Source of the DNA: Chaetoderma sp. LZ-2023a
Taxonomy: Eukaryota; Mollusca; Caudofoveata; Chaetodermatida; Chaetodermatidae
NCBI GenBank assembly: GCA_034401795.1
Contig: CM067372.1
Span: forward strand, 36,962,897-37,026,896
Direction of reading: 5' to 3'
Length of the DNA stretch: 64,000 nt
Both the position numbers and the translations under genes were made by a program. Numbering within the stretch: the stretch's first letter is position 1; each line of letters opens with the position of its first letter. Under the pieces are notes generated by a model. The model saw nothing but the letters and a program-made list of their open reading frames with translations. It had not been told where the DNA came from and did not search any database. Below are positions 11,798 to 22,134 of the stretch, piece by piece.

Positions 11798-11975
11798 TCA
11801 CAGCCACATGAATTGACTGGAATTGATAGCGTGCATTTCAGACTTGCCATATCCCTAGGCACTGGCATGTATGTAGTTTTTATCATTGTCAAGCATTAGT
11901 TCTAGGAACCCTGTAATTGACGACGCACTGGCACTAGGATATAGCACAGTCGTCATTGGAATGTAACTTTTACAT

Positions 11976-12288
<313 letters not shown>

Positions 12289-12317
12289 TTCAAATAATTT
12301 GTGATGTTCCCTGGTAC

Positions 12318-12447
12318 CTGATCTCCGGAAGCGACACGCTTAGCGGTTAATGGATCACAATCGGCGTAATAAGCATACATGAAAATTCCAATCATACAGC
12401 ATAGGTAAATAAGCACCAGCATGTTCACCAGGTTTAGCCATACAGCA
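12318..12447 (-). CDS. SLC5-family symporter, exon 9
   Basis: A 130-bp exon, acceptor TTATTTCAG and donor GTACCA. It encodes AVWLNLVNMLVLIYLCCMIG, then IFMYAYYADCDPLTAKRVAS and GDQ, ending phase 0. The hydrophobic helix followed by DCDPxTAxxxxxxDQ is diagnostic for the SLC5A5/6/8/12 branch. Cumulative length from the ATG is 951 nt with no frame conflict. A triplet microsatellite begins only about 30 bp beyond the donor, inside the intron. Confidence 0.87.
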
Positions 12448-13270
12448 CTGAAATAATATGAAAGATATAGCAGAACATAGAAGTTAGCGCAAACTATATC
12501 AGACTTTCTGAATGCATACATATGACAACTAATTAATTTCCTACGAACGAACGATCTTTTCTACAGGAATTTAGGCCATACTTTATTGACGCCAGGTTGC
12601 GAATATTCAACGCGCACTGTTAAATAAACCGCAGACCTTCTTCAACAGTTCAACGGATGGCTATACAGCATTTTGCAAATCAGATTGACAATAGACCCTT
12701 TCCACATTAACGTATTTTGGTGAAATGCCTTCCCAAAATGCATTTCGCATATCACTTCTGGCTGGTTACGGCGATAGCCAACGAGCAAACAGCATTACTT
12801 TACTATTGGAATCCGATACACGCACTTTAAGCAGTTTATATGAAGAACTAATATCATAATGTTATTGAAGTCATACATCATTGGAAAGCTAAGTCAATTT
12901 TCTATTCATTTCTGTATTCGTTTTTATAGTTTTTGTAAAATTTAATGCAGTTGATTGTGATTTTAAAATAGTCCCTATTGTTCACTTGATTTAATGAATC
13001 TAGGTATAATGGTGTATTTTATATAGGCAAATAACCATGTGAAAATTTTACAAAAAGATAAAAAATAATCCATTACTGTTTAGACAATTTAATCCGCTTT
13101 CCAGTGATGTATGACTTAAATAACATATTGATTTTAATTTATCACAGGAACGGTTTAAATTGCGGTGTATGTTAGTGCAATAATAACTGAATGTGGGTCA
13201 GCTGCTTGTTGGCGGCGTTACCAGCCAACAGTTACACGCTGAGCGTTGATTTATGGGAATCCCGGCGTAA

Positions 13271-13652
13271 TGACGTCAATGTGGGAAAGGTGTATATATA
13301 AGTGGGTCTGGATCCAACACACACTCATAAAACGAACATTGTGAGACAACTCCTGTGGCTATGCGCGTTCGAATAGGGTTACACGTTAAGCTTAGCTCTC
13401 TTTGGAACTCCACAGGGAGAAAAAGAATATTACAAGGAAAACATGGAGAAAATCAGCATAAGAAAAGCTGACGAGGACCGGAATGACCCAGAGAGGAGGA
13501 GCAGATGTGAAGAAGGCCGCCCCGAACCACATACGATGGAGAGATGCTGCGAAAGCCGTATGCTCCGTTCCGGGATTCTAGGCTTAATTCAATGTGATAT
13601 GGACATCACGGAGTCACGTGACTTCAATGTTATTAGTCCACGTCACCAATAG
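13271..13652 (+). promoter_or_regulatory. Promoter-like block (CRE, TATA) with a short downstream ORF
   Basis: TGACGTCA at 13,271-13,278 is followed 14 bp later by TATATATAA (13,293-13,301), the spacing of a CRE-TATA core promoter. A transcript would start near 13,320. An ATG at 13,443 opens a 69-codon frame (MEKISIRKADEDRND...) to 13,652, highly charged and not recognised. The 5' leader contains a block (13,350-13,402) that recurs at 14,630-14,682. Could be a retroelement 5' end or a real small gene, antisense within the SLC5 gene. Confidence 0.35.
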
Positions 13653-13816
13653 CATAATTTAAGCGCTAATATTTCCCGCTTACCGCATTGGGAATACGTT
13701 ATTAAATTATTTCTTGTGAAAATGGATTATTTTGTTGAAAACTAGGCTTAACAGATACGAACACATTGTATATTGTGCGGTCGGCTGGATGGAGAAGGAA
13801 GGAGGTTAGGGGGGTG

Positions 13817-13866
13817 GGGGGAGAGAGAGAGAGGGAAGGAAAGAGAGAGAGAGGGAGGGAGGGAAG

Positions 13867-13909
<43 letters not shown>

Positions 13910-13948
13910 AGGGAGAGGGAGGTGTGGGAGGGAGGGAGGGAGGTGTGG

Positions 13949-13980
<32 letters not shown>
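13817..13980. repeat. (GA)n/(GGGA)n purine tract
   Basis: About 160 bp of nearly pure purine on the plus strand, so a pyrimidine tract in the SLC5 transcript, 80 bp past exon 8. Confidence 0.85.
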
Positions 13981-13981
<1 letters not shown>

Positions 13982-14058
13982 TGGGCTGTGGGGTGTCGGG
14001 GTGGGCTGATTTGGGGACTGATGGAGATCAGCTGGATTGATAAACGGATATGCATTAC

Positions 14059-14193
14059 ATTTTCATCTGTTTCATCGTTTTGCATGACATCGCTCTCTGG
14101 ACCTGCGCCTGGTTGACAGCATATACACCGAGCCAAGGAAATGCACTGCCGATGGCCATTGACCAGATTGAGTGACGTGTTCGTGGATCGAAA
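14059..14193 (-). CDS. SLC5-family symporter, exon 8
   Basis: A 135-bp exon, acceptor TTATAG and donor GTAATG. In phase with exon 7 it gives DFDPRTRHSIWSMAIGSAF, then PWLGVYAVNQAQVQRAMS and CKTMKQMK. The family signature is DPxxRHTxWxxxIGxxxxWxxxYGVNQAQVQRYxSxKT. The glycine-valine-asparagine core is VYAVNQ instead of LYGVNQ, a mild variant. It ends phase 2 and joins exon 9 to read MKIAVWLNL. Confidence 0.85.
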
Positions 14194-14629
14194 CTATAAC
14201 TTCAATTCAAACATAAATATCATATTTAATTCCCGTGTTGATTCATCAGTACAATCAGTAAAATAGTAGATAGTACCGCATAGAAGGTATGCTTTCCTAC
14301 ATCAATTATAACACAGAGGATATGAAACATTACATTTCTCGAGGCTGCAGGAGTCAATGTTCGCAGCATATTGCGGTTTCTATAGGAATGAATATGGATA
14401 AATGCTATGAATTTACATGCATTATATGTCTAGTGGTAAAGGTAAATAGGCCTAATTTCAACATCATAGGGACTTATCTAGCAATTGGGTCTAGCAGCGT
14501 TTGGTGGAAAATGTATGATGGCCAACTAAACACGCATAATGAGTATTTTAACAAAATGAGATTGTAATGACAATAAATTGCTAAGGTGTTTATTATGTGT
14601 TTCAATTCATATGGTTACATGGTAATGAA

Positions 14630-14682
14630 TCTCCTGTGGCTATGCGTGTTCGAATAGGGTTACGCGTCAAGCTTAGCTCTCG
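14630..14682 (+). repeat. Second copy of a 52-bp leader block
   Basis: CTCCTGTGGCTATGCGTGTT, CGAATAGGGTTACGCGTCAA, GCTTAGCTCTC matches 13,350-13,402 with four substitutions. No matching TATA or CRE is seen upstream of this copy. Confidence 0.55.
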
Positions 14683-14973
14683 ACGTCTAGATATACAACT
14701 CAGCAACATCAGCTGGTTATATATCTACAGATCTTAGGATCAGAAAACGCGCTACCATGTGATTGTACATGTCACAGCCGTGGGTGCCAGCATTAACAAC
14801 TTTAGGCGCTTATCAATTCGTCGATATTACGGTCGAATATACCATCTTTGGTAGGTCGCAGTATATGTATCTGTACTAATTCTCAAACACGTGGTTGATG
14901 GAAAAACCAGAGCGTATGGAGATTTTTAAAACACAACGCCCACAAACCGATCAACAGACAACCCCTTGTCCTA

Positions 14974-15339
14974 TAATGGACCGTTCCATTTTTAGCTATG
15001 CCCTGCCCATCTCTAGCGAAGCTCCACCCACACATAGCACGTGTTGGGATCGAGCGATCTCTGACCTTCCTGACTATCAATTTCCAGAAAACTATACAGG
15101 TAAGCTATTGAATATTTTGGAACTAATTTGACTGGGCGCTGTTCCAAAATATTGAACAGCATGTTTATTAAATAGTAGAGATATACAATTCATACAACGT
15201 GTCAGATTATTAAGAGTTAAAGACTAAAGTTATGGAATCATTTATGGCGTAATGATTATGACGTCATCCCACACGCCGCTTATTTGATTATGACGTTATA
15301 TGACGTTAGATTGATAGATGGATACTCTGGAAAGGTGAA
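14974..15339. mobile_element. MITE-A copy, central hairpin partly deleted
   Basis: Starts AATGGACCGTTCCATTTTTA and ends TCTGGAAAGGTGAATT. TTTGACTGGGCGCTGTT is followed directly by CCAAAATATTGAACAGC. Right half with TGACGTCAT. In the intron just upstream of SLC5 exon 8, on the minus strand before exon 7. Confidence 0.72.
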
Positions 15340-15507
15340 TTGTTCAGAGTACAAACATCATTGACCAAGCTAACATTGTCGTTATTGACTGTGCCGTGCT
15401 TTTATCAATTCTGAAAATATGTGTTTGCAATATCATTGACAAATTATTCTCAGTGAATATAATGGACTTGGTTTTCTGAGGATAAATGAAACACTAGTGT
15501 ATCTTAC

Positions 15508-15623
15508 TCAAGAAGTATAATGCGCTCTCCTGATTCCGCTTTCTCCCATGCACTACTAAAGCCTCCCAGGAGCGCGGACGCTTTAATAATGATAGCCATT
15601 AAGCCAGCAAACATAACACAAAT
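15508..15623 (-). CDS. SLC5-family symporter, exon 7
   Basis: A 116-bp exon, acceptor ATTACAG and donor GTAAGA, phase 0 in and phase 2 out. It encodes ICVMFAGLMAIIIKASALLG, then GFSSAWEKAESGERIILL. Family members read MxxGLxxVIIxGxxxVGGxxxxWEIAExGGR at this place, helix 6 and the start of an extracellular loop. The two leftover bases (GA) plus the first base of exon 8 make the aspartate of the DFDP motif. Confidence 0.87.
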
Positions 15624-15926
15624 CTGTAATAGAAAATACAGGGTAAATCCGATCTGTTCTGCACATGTGGGAGGGATCTATCCAAGTCATGAAGTTCAAC
15701 GACAAGCTTATGGGAACGGTCCCCCAACGTACGAATTCGTTGACTGACCATTTTGCTATGTCTTATTGGGTAGGTACACTGAGCAGCCTAATATTTACTA
15801 TTGTTAATGATTATCAATTGGTCTGTCAGTCGGTCGGTGGATCGATCCGTCGGCCGGTTCATCGCCGGTTGCTCACTCGCTCGTCCACTTTCCCGCCCGC
15901 CAGCACATCTACCCTCTCGCTCCCTT

Positions 15927-16023
15927 ACCCACCTGTGCATCCAGTTACCCACAAGCCTACCTTCTATTCAGCCGACGAATCACTCAATAAACCAATCATT
16001 TAATCGATCGATCGATCGATCAC

Positions 16024-16057
<34 letters not shown>

Positions 16058-16316
16058 TCCATATAGTATGCATGATAGAGTAAATTGTCAAATGGAAATT
16101 ATTCTGATTGACTAAGCGACCTACCCACCTGTGCATCCAGTTACCCGCAAGCCTACCTTCCGTTCAGCCGACGAATCACTCAATAAACCAATCATTTAAT
16201 CGATCGATCAATCAATCAATCAAACAATCAATCAATCACTCAATCAATCTCCATATAGTGTGCATGATAAAGTAAATTGTCAATTGGAAATTATTCTGAT
16301 TGACTAAGCGACCTAC
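15927..16316. repeat. 196-bp tandem duplication abutting exon 6 donor
   Basis: Units 15,927-16,122 and 16,123-16,316 share ACCCACCTGTGCATCCAGTT, GCCGACGAATCACTCAATAA, a (GATC)n/(AATC)n tract, CTCCATATAG and GATTGACTAAGCGACC. The right unit ends at the GTAGGT donor of SLC5 exon 6. Confidence 0.8.
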
Positions 16317-16355
16317 CTGTAGACTATCAGTCCAGAGAACTGCTTTCATACCACC
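16317..16355 (-). CDS. SLC5-family symporter, exon 6 (39-bp micro-exon)
   Basis: A 39-bp exon, 13 codons, phase 0 at both ends: GGMKAVLWTDSLQ. This is the highly conserved GGxKAVxWTDxxQ loop of SLC5 proteins, between helices 5 and 6. The acceptor is TTTAACAG and the donor is GTAGGT at 16,311-16,316. The donor lies exactly at the edge of a 196-bp tandem duplication in the following intron, so a second GTAGGT copy exists at 16,119-16,124. The exon is far too short for ORF finders but certain from context. Confidence 0.87.
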
Positions 16356-18000
16356 CTGTTAAATAAAAAAAACCATATATGGAATGTATCAAACTATTAC
16401 ACGCAAATACCACATCTTTCATTTAGATTTTTAAATTCCCCCAGGCCCCCATTTCTTACGTAACAGGAGCTTTGTTCATGCCAGATTATAACAGGATTGG
16501 GATTATAATATGTATTATAACAACTAGATGGACTGCGTCTCCCGCCTGTCGAGCCCTTTAGTTTTTCCGCATATCACACATGTGCACGCACACGTGCGGC
16601 AGTGTCACACAATAAGCATTTCTTGAAATAGTCCACCCCTTGATAAATTAAAAGAACATTGAACAACTTTAACATTCTTCTAATTCTTGGTCCACAATAA
16701 ACCAAGTCCAAACCACGTAAATGTATGGAGACAATTTGACAATATGTTTCCTTATGATGGAATCTGGATGCAATGATGGCATGGACAAAATCTGTATAGT
16801 TTTATGGAGATCGGATAAGCCCTTGATGAAATAAATGTACATTTACAAACTTAAATTATTTAACGCCTGGGTCCTGAATGACTGTTGAAAGAATGCCATC
16901 TTGGCGTACTGATTTCAAATACAGAATTTTCACCGTGTCCTGAAATGCGTAGTTAAATTTAATTAAACGTGTCTAGGTAACTACTCAACTAGTTAAGAAG
17001 TTCCCGGTCTAGTTGAGAGCGTTTTTACACCTGTGTATTTTTACAATAACACTAGATTGTATTTGATGGTAGTCCGTGTATACGCATATTGTACTGAATA
17101 TGCAGGTGATTACGCAGCCAAATGCTATAAATTCTGTCTCATGTCGCATATATTGCCTTGTCCGTTGAGCCTATCCATAGCTGTCAATTCCGAAATGTGT
17201 GGCCACACTGTGGCCAGATATGTGAGATCGTTAAACACACATACGCTTTGCTCATTCTAGAGAAGTCCACTAAGCTCTGCAAGAAATGGTTTCTAGCTTC
17301 TTCTAGTATTCTGCACTCCATAATAAAATATTCTTATCTTCCCGTGCCTCCTTACATACCATATTGGTGAGATTTACATACTTTTGTTTGAAAGCATTAT
17401 GGTCCGACTGTTGTAGCTATGTGCCTCTTGGTGCTATGTATTTAATGGCGTGATGTCTCTCACCAGGCCAAGCCCATATACACACAGATTATACGAAGGT
17501 GGATAATGGCAGGGCTGGCTTTCCATTCTTTCTTTAAATTATCTGTCACTTCCAGGTGATACTTCATTGGTGGATAAGAAAACCACCCAAAGCCACTGCG
17601 TTATACATGAACCAGCTTTCTGGGCTGCACTGCTGTCATTGGTAGCTGTCGACATGCTAGATGGTTCTCAATAGTTCCATCACAGAGATAAATATTCATA
17701 TATAGTATTTATGCATTTCTCTCTATTTCCTCTTCAAGGGGCAGAACTCTTATTAGCCTACTGGATCAGCAACCGTCATTGATAATGATATGATGTGTTT
17801 CAGAGTCCGCTTGAAATATTTCATGCCAAATACAGCCATCAGAGTCATACTCAAAATAGCCATACCAGAAAGAAAGGTGGTGCTTATTACCAACATCGTG
17901 CAAAAGTCAAGACCGGCGTTTATCCCTACAATCCTAGCATTAATTATTTGACTTACTGGACGTGGTAACGACATTTACACGACAACACAATTTCTTACAC
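16356..18000. other. SLC5 intron 5, mostly unique AT-rich sequence
   Basis: Nothing convincing. A minus-strand frame at 17,753-17,974 has one hydrophobic segment (TTFLSGMAILSMTLMAVFG) but no homology that I recognise and no clear splice context. Confidence 0.3.
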
Positions 18001-18002
18001 CG

Positions 18003-18164
18003 TTAACGGCTAATGAAGTGGTCTTGAGAAATGTCCATTTGCAGGCGAAGAGACAATTTTTTGAAAATTTACCACTGGAATCACTGGCGTGATAACCGAT
18101 CCAGTCATTCCAGTGGTAAATTTTCAAAAACTTTCCTGAACAAATTTGAGTGTTCAAGGGTTAA
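18003..18164. mobile_element. MITE-B, TTAA-flanked hairpin, copy 1
   Basis: TTAA at both ends (18,003-18,006 and 18,161-18,164), right end AAGGGTTAA. Stem of ATTTTTTGAAAATTTACCAC / TGGTAAATTTTCAAAAA with GATAACCGAT in the loop. Contains CATTTGCAGGCGAAGAG. TTAA targets and CCCTTT ends are known from piggyBac-type transposons. Confidence 0.7.
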
Positions 18165-18524
18165 GAATAGATCTGAAAAAGCTGATCGTTCCGACATTAT
18201 CTCTGCCGCATCCAGATTTTAAAACGACATAGTCGTGCGGCAGTTAATGGAGGGAGCTAGTCTGTCATTCAAGTATCTGACGTCGTAAACAAAATACGTC
18301 ACTTGTTAGATGATTCAGAGACAAATGGCATAAGCTCATCGCGGGTTGTGGCAATAATTAACTCAATTAAACCTTCTTGTGTCAACAACGCATTAAAGCG
18401 CTCAAAATAATATCTATTTCAATTAACTATTTAATTGCCAATACTTTTCAATGAAATTTTGATTTAATTTATAACAAAAAATAGATTTCTGTTATCCTTC
18501 AAATGGACGTTCATCAAATGTGCA

Positions 18525-18741
18525 ATGGTCAAGAAAATTCAAATTTCTACTCCGCCAGTGTCCAATTGCAGACCAAGAAGAGTATTTTTGAAAATTTACC
18601 ACTGGAATGACTGGCTCGGTCATCGAACCGGTCATTCCAGTGGTAAATTTTCAAAAATATTCATATCTTAGCCTGCAAATGGACATTTCTAAAGATCACT
18701 ACAGAGGTCGTTTTTTACTAACTTGAGCATTAAAGGGTTAA
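18525..18741. mobile_element. MITE-B copy 2
   Basis: Stem TTTTTGAAAATTTACCACTG / CAGTGGTAAATTTTCAAAAA with CCAGTCATTCC-type inner arm, then GCCTGCAAATGGACATTTCT, CACTACAGAGGTCG and the end TTAAAGGGTTAA. About 360 bp from copy 1. Confidence 0.72.
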
Positions 18742-18817
18742 GTTGACACAAGAGGGGTTAAACGTCTGAATTGTATGTCGTCGGTGAAATTACAATGAGA
18801 CCAACATTCTGTTTATT

Positions 18818-18905
18818 ATTTTGAAACTAACTTTACGGCTATGCCTGGCTACAACAGCTCCAATATAAATTGGTTTCAAAGTATTCAACAGTTCACCTAT
18901 ATAGA
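18818..18905. mobile_element. MITE-A central fragment
   Basis: TTTATTATTTTGAAACTAAC, GCCTGGCTACAACAGCTCC, then TTGGTTTCAAAGTATTCAAC. Directly follows a MITE-B copy. Confidence 0.4.
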
Positions 18906-19048
18906 CCTAGTTACTTGAAATTGAGATCTTGTGAATTCAAAGTGTTAAAATCGGTTCAATCGCGTGTACAGAGTCGGAAGAGAGTAGATTTATGATTGGC
19001 GAGATATTTAGCCATCTATTTGCAATAAGCATCACAATCAATACAAGA

Positions 19049-19433
19049 ATGGAGGAATCACGTTTTAGTTATGCCCCGCCCATCTCTAGTTAAGCTCCTC
19101 CCACGCCTCTGCCCGTGTTGGGATCGTTCGATCTACGCACTTCGTGAATCTCAATTTACAGGCAACTATACAGGTAAGACGGTGAATATCTTGTAACTAG
19201 TTGGACTGGTTGTTGTTGTTCCCTATATGGCAGCAATAGCGCCCAGTTAAATTAGTTACAAAATATTCAATAGAATGTTTATTAAATAGTAAAGACATAA
19301 AGTAGTACAGCTTGATGGACCATTAAGCGTTTTTGACCGACTACATCGCCTCATTCATGACCTAATTGATTATGACGTCAGTACATTGTTGATTATGGCG
19401 TTATATTATTGATCGATCGAAACTGGATTCCTC
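19049..19433. mobile_element. MITE-A copy, GGAATCC-end subtype
   Basis: Starts AATGGAGGAATCACGTTTTA, ends ACTGGATTCCTCGATT. Central hairpin is degraded (TTTGTAACTAGTTGGACTGG ... CCCAGTTAAATTAGTT). Lies 100 bp upstream of exon 5 in plus-strand coordinates. Confidence 0.7.
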
Positions 19434-19534
19434 GATTATGAAACTATATTATAACTCACCCAAGTAAAATGAAATACTGAGAATTAAACCTCAGGGTTGA
19501 TAAAAATGTGCATATTGTTATGCTATTTTCTTAC

Positions 19535-19602
19535 TAAAGCTGTATACAGTGTACACACTCCAATAGCAGCAACAATTGCACCCCACAGGGAGAAGCCGGT
19601 CA
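19535..19602 (-). CDS. SLC5-family symporter, exon 5
   Basis: A 68-bp exon, acceptor TTCTTCAG and donor GTAAGA. Joined to exon 4 it encodes VTGFSLWGAIVAAIGVCTLY and TAL. The family pattern TG.xLWxxVxxTGxxCTFYTALGG, helix 5, is clear. The next two glycines of the pattern are supplied by exon 6, so this exon and exon 6 confirm each other. Confidence 0.87.
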
Positions 19603-19734
19603 CTGAAGAAAAATAACACGTCACACAGACAAACGGACCACTAGTCGTCACCTAGCCAGGGAGATACCAGCCATATAGTAAACAGGAAATACGTGATGAG
19701 ATTTTAGGGCCGATTTGACTTTTCATATTTATTT

Positions 19735-20023
19735 ATTGTGCCTCTATGCTCTTCATAAGAATCTGTCGTTTTCGTATCGCATCGCCGTCGGTTTTGGAGG
19801 CACACCATGGCGACAGGTAACCGATAATATAAAAACGCATCACGGTCGCTTCGTGGTGGCGCAATGTGCTGCGTGATTTGCTTCCGAAATACATGATACG
19901 ATTTCGACGCGACGGTGAAGCGATTTTATATTATCGGTTACCTATCGCCATGGTGTGCTTCCGAAACCGACGGCGATGCGATACGAAAACGACAGATTCA
20001 TATGAAAAGCATAGAGGCTCAAT
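19735..20023. mobile_element. Foldback element with 97-bp inverted arms
   Basis: Arms 19,735-19,831 and 19,927-20,023 are inverted and about 93% alike. They contain CTGTCGTTTTCGTATCGCAT, CGCCGTCGG and CACCATGGCGACAGGTAACC. The 95-bp spacer has CGCATCACGG / GCTGCGTGATTTGC and further CG-rich inverted pieces. No frame. Probably a non-autonomous DNA transposon. Confidence 0.7.
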
Positions 20024-20111
20024 ACAGCATTCCAGACAAGGGATGATAATGCAGACCACGAACACATACAGACAGCTGTGCATATACAAGATGATTGTGA
20101 GAAAGAGAAGA

Positions 20112-20112
20112 T

Positions 20113-20210
<98 letters not shown>

Positions 20211-20224
20211 TAGAGAGGGAGAGA

Positions 20225-20281
<57 letters not shown>
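20112..20281. repeat. (GA)n microsatellite
   Basis: About 170 bp of GA with a few GGGA and AGAT interruptions. Starts 90 bp after the foldback element. Confidence 0.92.
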
Positions 20282-20284
<3 letters not shown>

Positions 20285-20397
20285 TCCTTGCATCTGTATA
20301 TAATCATTAAATAGATAGATCTATAGATCGATGATCGGTCAAGTGATTGCTTGGTAGGCCAGACACCCATGGATGGTGCATGGGCGTGTAGGCAATC

Positions 20398-20515
20398 GAT
20401 CAGTTGGTCGATCAGGCGGTCGTTCGGTCGGTCGGTCGGGCGGGCGGGCGGGCGGTCGGTCAGTCATTTAGTCAGTCGGTCGGTCATTTAGTCAGTCGAG
20501 TGGTCGATATAAGAA
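20398..20515. repeat. (GGTC)n-type degenerate tetranucleotide repeat
   Basis: Units GGTC, GGTT, GTCA and GGGC. A similar GTCGGTCG stretch exists at 15,825-15,865. Confidence 0.75.
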
Positions 20516-21059
20516 TGTATAGAAACTTGTGATCAATGCATGCCTAATATTAAGTGCCAGCTGAGTGCAATCGGCTATCAGTAAGAAATATCCTGAGTCA
20601 CAATATATCATTGTGTTATAGGTTTATGTCGTCTATGTCTAGATGAATGCCGCAGAAGGCGGACCATCCACTATAATTTGACATTATCTAGACCAATATT
20701 CGATGACCTCTGTCTACTTACTTTTCAATAAGTACAGTATTCGAAGTATACAATACTAAATCCATCATTAATAGGCATGTTGAGAACATGATAATTTATA
20801 TCCTCCGTAAACATCTATCACACAAGCCATTATATGATCATAAGACTGAATAAATATTCGTGCGACTTAATGGTATAAACTGATCCTGTTTGGCTTCTTT
20901 AAAGCTGACAGATACCTGGCATTGGGCTCTACAGTAACATATGTTAACTTCTCAAGTTAGAAAAATGCGTGTATATCCAGTTTATCGATCAATCATATGA
21001 CGTCGGAATCTACGACGTCTCATAATTACGTCACGAATGACCGAATTACGTCCGACATA

Positions 21060-21442
21060 AACGGACATCAACATACCTAAGCCCCGCCTATTCCTAGTTA
21101 AACTTCGCCAACGCTTTGCCTGTGTTGAGAAAAATCAATCCCTGGACTCCCTGAATCTCACTTTCTATAAAATTATACGGGTAAGCAGACGAATATTTTG
21201 AAACTAATTTGACTGGGTGCTGTTGCTGCCCATCGCAGCACTGAACAGCTCCAAGTCAAATTAGTTTCAAAATATTCAACATAATGTTTTTTAAATAGTA
21301 AAAACATAGAATTCGTGCAACTTGACGGACTATTAAGCATTTATGACGGACTGAATTACGTCATTCGCGACGTAATTGATTATGATATCAGCCTATGTGT
21401 GACGTGGTTGCTCATAACGTCATATGAGTGATCGATAGATTG
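21060..21442. mobile_element. MITE-A copy
   Basis: Contains AAGCCCCGCCTATTCC, the palindromic centre TTTGACTGGGTGCTGTTGCT with AGTCAAATTAGTTTCAAAAT, and a GACGTAATTGATTATGA right half. The ends are eroded. It stops 100 bp short of exon 4. Confidence 0.7.
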
Positions 21443-21549
21443 GATTTATGCATTGAAGCTAGCTAAACTGCACAGACACATTGCTTGTAACACTATCATG
21501 GCCATGTGTATGTAGTTTATTGTTTAAGTAATCATACTGACAGTCTTAC

Positions 21550-21601
21550 CTGCGCTAAAAGCCAGTGACGGCGCGTAGACCACAAGCGCCATGTAAATTA
21601 T
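21550..21601 (-). CDS. SLC5-family symporter, exon 4
   Basis: A 52-bp exon flanked by a TTCCAG acceptor and a GTAAGA donor. It encodes IIYMALVVYAPSLAFSA plus one base. The family motif is Y.G.V.YAP.LA.NAVTG in helix 4. The phase-1 end joins exon 5 to read SAVTGFSLW, which is the conserved continuation. The exon is too short to be recognised without its neighbours. The call rests on the perfect splice phases and on the motif. Confidence 0.87.
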
Positions 21602-22128
21602 CTGGAATTATAAACAACCAACGCGGTCTGAAAACAACACTGTTATATGTTATTGTCGCCTCCTTATTAAATGAATACAGTATGCTTGCAGGCCCAACTG
21701 TTCATACTCTCTAGGCATGCACTTACTAACCATGTGATATAGATATTCGATCCATAGATCCGAAGTTACAGCTTAAATTTGGCCATTCTACGTTCTTGCA
21801 TTACAAATTAATAACAAGAAATATATAGTCGCTTAGAGATCCAATGTTCCTGTTATTTAAGCCGTTAACACGAAGCTCGATGGTCTTCTGTAGTCAGCCA
21901 GTTAGAATATTAATGCGTGTACCGAATTTGGTGATTCTACCGTCTGCCGTTCCAACGTTATCGCCAAAGGTGTGTATTTTAGTATGCACCTATAGCTATA
22001 GAGAGACCGAGATACTTCACTCTGACGTCAAACCCAAAGCAATCCTGATCAGTCCCAATATAAATGGATTTGGCAAATTTAGTACCTTCTTATATATGTT
22101 TATTTCTATTTGTTATGCATTGAGAGAC

Positions 22129-22134
22129 GCCGTG
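22129..22134. repeat. Polinton target-site duplication, left
   Basis: GCCGTG immediately precedes the AGTAGT start of the left inverted repeat. The same six bases directly follow the right repeat at 34,634-34,639. Confidence 0.9.

Noticed and set aside
13702-14136. SLSLSL and REREREG frames
   Set aside because: (GA)n purine tract. The SLC5 exon in this area lies in another frame.
17753-17974. Minus frame with one hydrophobic segment as a missing SLC5 exon
   Set aside because: Position is between exons 5 and 6, which already join in phase, and it does not match any SLC5 segment.
19931-20370. Several SLSLSL/REREREG frames
   Set aside because: (GA)n microsatellite.
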